DNA of 64,000 nucleotides from Kribbella voronezhensis. Lineage in GTDB: Bacteria > Actinomycetota > Actinomycetes > Propionibacteriales > Kribbellaceae. The notes beneath the pieces were generated by a model. The model was not told the origin of the DNA. It ran no database searches and worked only from the letters and a program-made list of their open reading frames with translations. The translations under genes were made by a program, and so were the position numbers. The stretch lies in assembly GCF_004365175.1 (NCBI RefSeq), contig NZ_SOCE01000001.1:855154-919153 (forward strand). Direction: 5' to 3'. Below are positions 57,280 to 64,000 of the stretch, in pieces (the first letter of the stretch is position 1; each line of letters starts with the position of its first letter).

Positions 57280-58770
57280 TCAGGGTTGTCTGGTGAGGGC
57301 TTTGGCTACTTCCTCGAGGACGACGAGGTTGCGGCCGTAGGTGACGGCGGTGGGGACTGCGGCGGGGACGATGGCGCGGTCTTCGGGGATGCCGGTGCAG
57401 AGGATGAAGATGTCGCCTTCGTGGCTTTGGAGCAGGTGGTCGAGGGCAGCGCGCATCCACGGCGTACGGATTGCATCTTGGAGGGCGACGACCAGCGGGC
57501 GGCCGATGGCGGCGTTCTGGGCAGTGGCGAGGGCGGCCGAGTCCTCACCGCGGAGGACGACGCCGTCCGAGGTCGGTGCGACGCGGGCGAAGACCTCCGG
57601 AAGTCCACTGAAATAAGGGTTCCAGGCGGGGTGCAGGCCCTGGGTCAGATCGACGACGTACGGCGAACTGCCGAGCGCCGGGAACTCCTGGCGGGCAACG
57701 ATGCGGGCGGCGACCTCTCGCACCGGGGCACCGTCGAGTCCGGGCGCCCGGTTGCGGGTCGCCAGCGAGGCGGCGAGCGAGCGGACGCGGCCCGCGGCGT
57801 CGGCGAGGCGGGCCTCGTCGAGGGTTCCGTTGCCGACGGCATCGACCAGGCGGGCGGTCAGCGTGTGCGGGTCCGCTTCGCCGATCGCGATCATCGCCAG
57901 GTCGGCGCCGGCCCGGATCGAGGCGACGGTGGCGTCCTCGATCGACCGGGTCGCGGTGATCGCCTGCATCTCCAGGGCGTCGGTGGTGATCACGCCGGTG
58001 AAGCCGAGTTCCTCGCGGAGCAGGCCGTGCAGGATGCGCCGGGACAAGGTGGCCGGCTGGTCGTCGTACGCCGAGAAGACGATGTGGGCGCTCATGATCA
58101 CGTCGGCGCCGGCGTCGATGGTGGCCTTGAAGGGGGCGAGTTCGACGGCGGTGACCTGTTCGATCGAGCGGTCGACGCGGGGCAGCGCGAGGTGGGAGTC
58201 GACGGCGACGTCGCCGTGGCCCGGGAAGTGCTTCGGGCAGCCGGCGATCCCGGCCTCGCGAACACCTTCCAGGAAGGCGACGCCGTGCCGGGCGACAACG
58301 GCAGCCGTCGTACCGAAGGAGCGGGTGGAGATCACCGGGTTCGCCGGGTTGCTGTTCACGTCGACGGACGGGGCGAGCATCAGGTCGATGCCCAGCGAGG
58401 CGAGGGTTGCGGCCGCGTCGCGGGCCGAGGAGCGGGTCAGGTCGAGGTCGTCGAGTTCGCCGAGGGAACGTGGTGAGGCGAGCGGCCAGGGGTTCGCCGG
58501 CGCGAGGTGGCTGAACTCGCCGCCCTCGTGGTCGATCGCGATCAGCAGATCGGGGCGCTCGGATCGGAGCGTGGTGGTCAGCGCGGAGACCTGCTCGGCG
58601 TCGACGACGTTGCGGGTGAAGAGGATGACGGCCCCGAGCCCGGCCGCGACGGCACGGCGGAGGTCGTCCGGAGCGGTCGTCCCGTTGAACCCGACGATCA
58701 GCGCACCGGCGGCATCCCGATCCAGCGACTGCGGCGGCGGGGCGGCGAAGGTCCTCAACTGTTCACTCAT
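57280..58770 (-). CDS. nagZ: Beta-N-acetylhexosaminidase, GH3 (NagZ type)
   Basis: A 496-residue GH3 enzyme: AIDHEGGEFSHLAPANPWPL near residue 105, and the NagZ signature KHFPGHGDVAVDSHLALP near residue 190, then TTDALEMQAI with the nucleophile Asp near residue 260. The His-Asp pair of the KHFPGHG loop marks the N-acetylglucosaminidase branch. No signal peptide. The role may be peptidoglycan turnover or chitin/N-glycan sugar degradation; the neighbouring alpha-mannosidase favours glycans. ATG 58770 has a GGGAGAGGGT ribosome site; longer upstream readings add low-complexity sequence. The C-terminal 150 residues are the usual extra domain of this branch. Confidence 0.87.
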   Translation of the reverse strand: MSEQLRTFAAPPPQSLDRDAAGALIVGFNGTTAPDDLRRAVAAGLGAVILFTRNVVDAEQVSALTTTLRSERPDLLIAIDHEGGEFSHLAPANPWPLASPRSLGELDDLDLTRSSARDAAATLASLGIDLMLAPSVDVNSNPANPVISTRSFGTTAAVVARHGVAFLEGVREAGIAGCPKHFPGHGDVAVDSHLALPRVDRSIEQVTAVELAPFKATIDAGADVIMSAHIVFSAYDDQPATLSRRILHGLLREELGFTGVITTDALEMQAITATRSIEDATVASIRAGADLAMIAIGEADPHTLTARLVDAVGNGTLDEARLADAAGRVRSLAASLATRNRAPGLDGAPVREVAARIVARQEFPALGSSPYVVDLTQGLHPAWNPYFSGLPEVFARVAPTSDGVVLRGEDSAALATAQNAAIGRPLVVALQDAIRTPWMRAALDHLLQSHEGDIFILCTGIPEDRAIVPAAVPTAVTYGRNLVVLEEVAKALTRQP

Positions 58771-59057
58771 CTGCCCACCCTCTCCCGCTTCCGCACCCCG
58801 CCGCCACCCGGCGTCCATCACACAGCCGACCGCGACCACGTGGGGAGCAATGCTGTGGCGGGGTGTGACGAAAGGCGTGGAAATCGAGCGGTTGGGGAGG
58901 CTGGAGGCCATCGTTGTCAGGCTTTGTCCGGGCACATCCCAGGCGGTGACCTGCGCGTTCACCGGGGATTGGCCCCCGTTTCCTCTCGCTCAATGACCCG
59001 GTTACGGATAACGTTGTCTCCCGACCTGTCCGCCGCCTTCGACGGAGCTCCATCACC

Positions 59058-62000
59058 GTGACTGTGCAGATCACCCGCGTGTCCTCACCCGAGTTGTTCG
59101 TCGGCCACGACGACGACCCGCGCCAGGTGCTGCGGATCGAGCTCGACCGATCCACTGCCGACGGCGCGTTCACCGTGCAGGTCGCGGGCGACGGCGTCTC
59201 CGGTACTGCGGAGGTCGCGGCCGGGGACGGCGCCACCCTGCTGGAGGTGCCCCTCGAGGTCGCCGCGGCGCTGCGTACGCAGTACGGGACCTCCGTTGAC
59301 GCCACGGTGACAGTTGTCGCGGGCGACCGTGAGCTGGCGGCCGACAGTGGGCAGGTCACCATCGCGGAGCCGGGCTGGACGATGGTGATGGTGTCCCACT
59401 TCCACTACGACCCGGTCTGGTGGAACACCCAAGCGGCGTACACGACTGGCTGGGACCTGCTCGGTGCGGACGGCACGACCCGACCTGTGTACACCCACAA
59501 CGCCTTCAGCCTGGTCGACGCGCACCTGAAGCTCGCGCTCCGCGACCCGGCGTACTGCTTCGTACTGGCCGAGCTCGACTACCTCAAGCCGTACTTCGAC
59601 ACCTTCCCCGAGCACAGGGCCGTACTGCGGCGCCTGATCGCCGAGGGCCGCGTGGAGATCATCGGCGGCACCTACAACGAGCCGAACACCAACCTGACCG
59701 GCGCGGAGACGACGATCCGCAACATCGTGTACGGCGTGGGCTACCAGCGCGACATCCTCGGCGGTGACCCACAGAACGCGTGGCAGCTCGACGTGTTCGG
59801 GCACGACCCGCAGTTCCCCGGGTATCTCGCCAAGGCCGGGCTGACGGGCAGTGCGTGGGCCCGCGGACCGTTCCACCAGTGGGGACCGCTGCGACAGGCC
59901 TGGAGCGACCCTAGGTCCGGCAGCGCCACGGTGATGCAGTTCCACAGCGAGTTCGAGTGGATCAGCCCCAGCGGCGACGGCGTACTCACCCACTACATGC
60001 CCGACCACTACGGCTCCGGCTGGGAGCTGCAGCACGCACCGAACGTGACGGCGGCCGGCGAAACGGCGTACGAGCTGTTCGCACGGCTGAAGACGGTCGC
60101 GGCGACCAAGAACGTCCTGCTGCCGGTCGGCGACGACTACTCGCCGCCGAGCACATGGATCACCGCACTGCACCACGACTGGGCGGACCGCTATGCGTGG
60201 CCCAAGTTCGTCTGCGGTACGACGAAGCAGTTCATGGATCGCGTGCGGACAGAGCTGGACGAGTCCGGGCGCAAGCCGTCACCGCAGTCGCGGGACATGA
60301 ACCCGATCTACACCGGCAAGGACGTCTCGTACATCGACACCAAGCAGGCCCAGCGTGCTGCCGAGGTCGCTGCCGTCGATGCCGAGAAGCTGGGCACGTA
60401 CGCCGAACTGCTCGGGCTCGGCCGGTTCGCGGAGGCTTCGCTCGACAAGGTCTGGCGACAGCTCGCGTACGGCGCGCACCACGACGCGATCACCGGTTCG
60501 GAGTCGGACCAGGTCTACATCGACCTGCTGACCGGCTGGCGGGAGGCGCACGACCTCTCCGATGCGGCGCGGTCCGCAGCACTGGAGGCGTTCGCGGCAC
60601 GGATCGACACGAGCACCTTCGGCTCGGATGTCGTGGTCGTCACCAACACGCTCTCCTTCACCCGCACCGACCTCGTCTCCGTCCCAGTCGAAGGTGACGT
60701 GAGGGTGCTGACGGCCGACGGCGTCGAGCTGCCGTCGGTGGTGGAGGGCGGTCGGCTGACGTTCCTCGCCGAGGACGTGCCGTCGCTGGGATGGCGCACC
60801 TACCAGCTGACCGCCGGTACTGCGGGGTCGTGGGGGCCGGCCGATTCTGCTGATGCTGTCGAGAACGAGTTCTTCCGCGTGACGGTCGATCCGTCGCGAG
60901 GTGGCGCGGTCAGCTCGATCCTGGAGAAGCGGTCCGGACGTCAGGTACTGAAGGGCCTCGGCAACGAGCTCCGGGTCTACGAGGAGTACCCGGACCACCC
61001 GCGGTTCGGTGAGGGGCCGTGGCATCTCACGCCGTCCGGGCCGGTGGTCGGTTCGTCCGAAGGGCCCGCGAAGGTGCTCACCCAGAGCGGGCCGCTCGGC
61101 AGCAGGGTGGTGAGCCGCGGCGAGGTGGACGGGATCGCGTACGAGTCCGTGATCACCTTGTACGCCGGGCTCGACCGGGTCGAGTTCACCACCCGGATCC
61201 TCGACCACGCGCAGTCGGATCGGCTCGTCCGGGTGAAGTTCCCCGCCGACGTGCCGGGAGCACTGCCGTTGAGCGAGGTCGCCGGCGCCGTGGTGGGTCG
61301 CGGCTTCGGCCTGATCGACGTCGACAGCGAGCAGGCGCCGTGGACGCTGGACAACCCGGCGAACACCTGGTTCGGCCTCGGCTCGACCGCCCGGATCTCG
61401 CTCCTCGATGCCGAGGGCAACGAAGTCGGCACCCGCCCGGTGGCGGTCGCGGAGATCGTCGTACCGGACGACACCGAACCGGCCGACGTCCGCGACCTGG
61501 TCGTCGCCCTGGCCCGGGTCGGCGTCACCGCCACCACCTCGCCGGCCGGCGGCTCCCGCTACGGCAACCTCAAGGTCGACTCCAACCTCCCCGACCTCCG
61601 AATCCTCGTCGGCAACAGTCCTCTCACCGATTCCCTCCTGAGCAAGAGCACGAACGGCGCCGCAGGCGCTGGTGCCGGCGCGGGCGTGCAGGCGCGAGCC
61701 GGCGCAAGCACGCCTGGGGCGAGCGGCGCCGAAGGCGCTGGAGCTGCGGCGCACTTCGTTCCTGCTGAGACCGCGTTGGGTGAGGTGTGGCAGCCGAATG
61801 CGGATGTGCGGGGGGTGCGGACGATCTCGGCGCTGGTGTTGCCGGATGCGGCTGCTGTGGAGCGGGCTGTTGCGGAGTTGGCGGAGGCTCGGATCAGCGC
61901 GACGGTGGTGGGCGACGGCGTGGTCGAGGAGTTTGTCGACGCGACCGTTGCCTTGCTCACCTATGGATTGCCTGGTTTCGCAGTGGATGCGACCGGCGCG

Positions 62001-63401
62001 CTGCACGCCTCGCTGCTGCGGTCCTGCAGCGGCTGGCCGGCGGGGATCTGGATCGACCCGCCGCGTCGGTCGACACCCGACGGCTCGTCGTTCCAACTGC
62101 AGCACTGGACCCACGAATTCCGGTACGCGTTGACAGCAGGCGACGGCGACTGGCGCGCACAGCACCTGCCGTCGCGCGGCCAGGAGTTCTCATCTCCGTT
62201 GCTAGCAGCAACCACCACGGCACACGACGGCCTGCTGCCCGCCACCCATTCCCTCCTCCAGGTCTCCCCTGAACGAGACGTCCTGGTCTCCACCCTCAAG
62301 CCGGCCGGCAACCCGATCGCCCACGGCTCCGGTACGCCGTCCGACCCGCGCGAGGGCGTCACCCTCCGCCTGATCGAGGCCACCGGCCTCGGCGCGACGG
62401 CGACCATCACCTCAGCCGTCCCCATCACCGGCGCCTGCCATGCGGACCTCCTCGAACACCGGGGCGCACCACTGGATGTTGCCGATGGCAAGCTCACGGT
62501 CGACCTCGCCGGCTCGGCGGTCGACACCTTCGTCCTCGACGTCGACACCGCCGAACCAGCCGAGCCCGTCATCCTCGGTCGGCAGGCCGAGCTCGCCCAG
62601 CCGTCGTACTCGCGCTACTGGCTGCACAACCGCGGCCCCGCCCAGATGGGCTTCCTGCCGGTCAGCCTCTCGATCTCCCCCACCATCGCCCGCACCGCCG
62701 GCAAGCCCTTCGAGGTCGAGCTGGTGATCGCCAACCAGTACGTCGATTCCGTTGCCCGGGGCACCCTCACCCTCGACCTCCCACCCGGCTGGACCTCGGA
62801 CCAACCGGACGTCCAGCTCGAGCTCGAGCCGGGCGGTTACGTCCGCCACCTCGCCAAAGTCACGCCGGCCGACTCCGAACCCGGGCAGTACTTCGTCGCG
62901 GCCCGCGTGACCACCCGGACGGACGAGCTGGCCGGCGGCGCCGGAGTACAGGCGGTCGAGGACGTCGTCACCGTGTTCCTCGGCGACAGCCCCGAACTGA
63001 ACGCGACGATCGGTTTCGCACTGCCACCCGCCGAGCCACCGGAGCACGGATCCGGTGCCGTCGAGGGCGAACCGGGACGGCCCACCGGCTTGACCGTGAC
63101 CCCATCGACCGAGGACTTGCGACTGACACCCGGCACCACGCAGACCCTGGAGCTCACCTTCGCGAACAACACCTTCTCGGAGATCCGGGCCGAGCTGCAG
63201 CTTGCGTCGCCGTACGGGACCTGGTCCTGGCTGCCCGAGCCGGTGCAGGCAGTCGTAGTACCGCCCAGGTCGTCGATGGTCGTCCCGGTGCCTGTCGTGG
63301 CGCCGGCGGATGCCACGCCGGCTCACGCGTGGGTGTTGCCGAAGGTGATGTGGTTCGGGCGGGCGCAGTACGCACCGACCGTCCGGCTGGAGATCTCGTG
63401 A
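59058..63401 (+). CDS. Alpha-mannosidase, GH38, very large
   Basis: A 1447-residue GH38 enzyme. Catalytic half: HFHYDPVWWNTQ near residue 113, LDVFGHDPQFPG with the nucleophile Asp near residue 245, RGPFHQWGPLRQ, HHDAITGSESDQVYIDL near residue 474, and the beta domains with TLDNPANTWFGL. Around residues 868-900 a Gly/Ala-rich repeat (GAAGAGAGAGVQARAGAST) forms a linker. The C-terminal half has further beta-sandwich domains with a NEW3-like part (LTPGTTQTLELTFANNTFSE). No signal peptide. Ordinary bacterial GH38 enzymes are about 850-1050 residues, so the C-terminal part is extra. GTG start, no clear ribosome site. Overlaps the next gene by 4 nt. Confidence 0.92.
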   Translation: MTVQITRVSSPELFVGHDDDPRQVLRIELDRSTADGAFTVQVAGDGVSGTAEVAAGDGATLLEVPLEVAAALRTQYGTSVDATVTVVAGDRELAADSGQVTIAEPGWTMVMVSHFHYDPVWWNTQAAYTTGWDLLGADGTTRPVYTHNAFSLVDAHLKLALRDPAYCFVLAELDYLKPYFDTFPEHRAVLRRLIAEGRVEIIGGTYNEPNTNLTGAETTIRNIVYGVGYQRDILGGDPQNAWQLDVFGHDPQFPGYLAKAGLTGSAWARGPFHQWGPLRQAWSDPRSGSATVMQFHSEFEWISPSGDGVLTHYMPDHYGSGWELQHAPNVTAAGETAYELFARLKTVAATKNVLLPVGDDYSPPSTWITALHHDWADRYAWPKFVCGTTKQFMDRVRTELDESGRKPSPQSRDMNPIYTGKDVSYIDTKQAQRAAEVAAVDAEKLGTYAELLGLGRFAEASLDKVWRQLAYGAHHDAITGSESDQVYIDLLTGWREAHDLSDAARSAALEAFAARIDTSTFGSDVVVVTNTLSFTRTDLVSVPVEGDVRVLTADGVELPSVVEGGRLTFLAEDVPSLGWRTYQLTAGTAGSWGPADSADAVENEFFRVTVDPSRGGAVSSILEKRSGRQVLKGLGNELRVYEEYPDHPRFGEGPWHLTPSGPVVGSSEGPAKVLTQSGPLGSRVVSRGEVDGIAYESVITLYAGLDRVEFTTRILDHAQSDRLVRVKFPADVPGALPLSEVAGAVVGRGFGLIDVDSEQAPWTLDNPANTWFGLGSTARISLLDAEGNEVGTRPVAVAEIVVPDDTEPADVRDLVVALARVGVTATTSPAGGSRYGNLKVDSNLPDLRILVGNSPLTDSLLSKSTNGAAGAGAGAGVQARAGASTPGASGAEGAGAAAHFVPAETALGEVWQPNADVRGVRTISALVLPDAAAVERAVAELAEARISATVVGDGVVEEFVDATVALLTYGLPGFAVDATGALHASLLRSCSGWPAGIWIDPPRRSTPDGSSFQLQHWTHEFRYALTAGDGDWRAQHLPSRGQEFSSPLLAATTTAHDGLLPATHSLLQVSPERDVLVSTLKPAGNPIAHGSGTPSDPREGVTLRLIEATGLGATATITSAVPITGACHADLLEHRGAPLDVADGKLTVDLAGSAVDTFVLDVDTAEPAEPVILGRQAELAQPSYSRYWLHNRGPAQMGFLPVSLSISPTIARTAGKPFEVELVIANQYVDSVARGTLTLDLPPGWTSDQPDVQLELEPGGYVRHLAKVTPADSEPGQYFVAARVTTRTDELAGGAGVQAVEDVVTVFLGDSPELNATIGFALPPAEPPEHGSGAVEGEPGRPTGLTVTPSTEDLRLTPGTTQTLELTFANNTFSEIRAELQLASPYGTWSWLPEPVQAVVVPPRSSMVVPVPVVAPADATPAHAWVLPKVMWFGRAQYAPTVRLEIS

Positions 63402-64000
63402 CGGCCACCCTCCAGCACGGCCATGGTCACGGTCATGGACATGGTCACGGCGCGGAGCACGCACCGCCGGAGGTGATGGGATATCTGAACGGCGAGCCCG
63501 TACCGCGGAGGTTGCTCGACGACCGTCTTGCCACACTCCGTGCGAGCGACATCGCCTGCGTACTGCCTCGACAGGACAGCCGAGAGGGTCGCCAGCTCGC
63601 CCGCTGGGTCGCCCAGGTCGTCCTCACCGAGCAGCTATGCATCGACGAACTGGCCCGCCGCGAGGACGTAGTACCGCAAACCCCCGCGAAGCCCTTGGAC
63701 GTCTCCACCGCGATCGCGGTCGGCTCGATCACCGCTGCCGCCATCGCCTGCTCAGAGCCCGTACGCCGGTTGGCCGCCCTGGTCAGCCAGGACGTGCGGA
63801 TCCCCCGCGCTCAGCTCGAGTACGCGGCAGACGTCCTCGGCGAGGAGCCACCGAGCGACCCGGACGTACCGGTCGCCCGCTGGCACGCCGAGTTGCTGGA
63901 CAGTGCCCGGCTGGAGTCGTTCGCTCGCTGGCTGAATGCGGCCCTGCACGAACGGGTCCGGCTGGTGCACGGCCTCGAGCATCCGGGCGACAGCTCTCAA
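63398..64000 (+). CDS. Protein with N-terminal His-Gly repeat (3' end outside window)
   Basis: Gene of unknown function that overlaps the mannosidase stop by 4 nt (GTGA) and runs off the right edge; 201 codons are visible. It begins MTATLQHGHGHGHGHGHGAE, six His-Gly repeats, then HAPPEVMGYLNGEPVPRRLL, a pattern like the NGEPI/NGEPV segment of parvulin/SurA-type chaperones, and LARWVAQVVLTEQLCIDELA. The His-Gly block should bind Ni, Zn or Cu. Its coupled start says it is made together with the mannosidase, as a chaperone, a metal donor or an unrelated partner. No signal peptide. Confidence 0.75.
   Translation, partial: MTATLQHGHGHGHGHGHGAEHAPPEVMGYLNGEPVPRRLLDDRLATLRASDIACVLPRQDSREGRQLARWVAQVVLTEQLCIDELARREDVVPQTPAKPLDVSTAIAVGSITAAAIACSEPVRRLAALVSQDVRIPRAQLEYAADVLGEEPPSDPDVPVARWHAELLDSARLESFARWLNAALHERVRLVHGLEHPGDSSQ

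Overview
The window is one strand-mixed stretch of a very GC-rich chromosome with strong G/C at third codon positions. Several things point to Actinomycetota: a WhiB protein, a glnE-glnA2-nadE-panB-map-rnpB-RNaseH/phosphatase-zinc ribbon-NIF3 gene set that follows the mycobacterial/streptomycete order, an actinobacterial Lys/Ala-rich histone-like protein, and many leaderless starts (a TAnnnT hexamer 6-7 nt before ATG/GTG). A Propionibacteriales soil actinomycete such as Kribbella is my best guess, but that is inference. I see no insertion sequence, prophage, tRNA or CRISPR.

Left part (1-15 kb). A secreted phospholipase C (cut by the window edge) is followed by aroG, which has an aromatic leader peptide and an attenuator-like hairpin. 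Then come a small unknown gene, a histidine phosphatase, a two-gene fluoride channel, a CarH/LitR-like B12-domain MerR regulator divergent from a WhiD/WhiB3-type gene, a sulfonate/nitrate-type ABC importer, and a tight four-gene lipid operon (FAD oxidoreductase, DUF1365, cyclopropane/methyl fatty-acid synthase, SDR). The same lipid gene set travels with LitR regulators in other bacteria.

Middle part (15-47 kb). It starts with a GH78 rhamnosidase, trmB, a CHAP/peptidoglycan-binding protein and an autoregulated ArsR/SRPBCC pair. The nitrogen block glnE-glnA2 follows, then membrane proteins (HTTM, DUF418), an orphan peptide permease, a ferric-reductase-like flavoprotein and nadE. panB follows with a very long disordered N-terminal extension. 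After an AKR and a NUDIX enzyme there is an iron-box-controlled 58-residue Cys/Lys-rich protein that was easy to miss, a metal-receptor-like binding protein, the histone-like gene, map, several GNATs, a nucleotidyltransferase and an S10 peptidase. An unidentified 104-nt structured element and RNase P RNA come next.

Right part (47-64 kb). The RNB nuclease, the RNase H/phosphatase fusion, a zinc-ribbon coiled-coil protein that appears to start at CTG, and NIF3 form the conserved housekeeping run. A lipoprotein gene is inserted in it, and a second copy of the NIF3 3' end lies beyond that gene. The window ends in a sugar block: GH13 alpha-glucosidase and a divergent ROK regulator sharing an AT-rich palindromic operator, a PCD/VOC protein, a GH3 NagZ-type hexosaminidase, a large GH38 alpha-mannosidase and the start of a His-Gly-rich protein.
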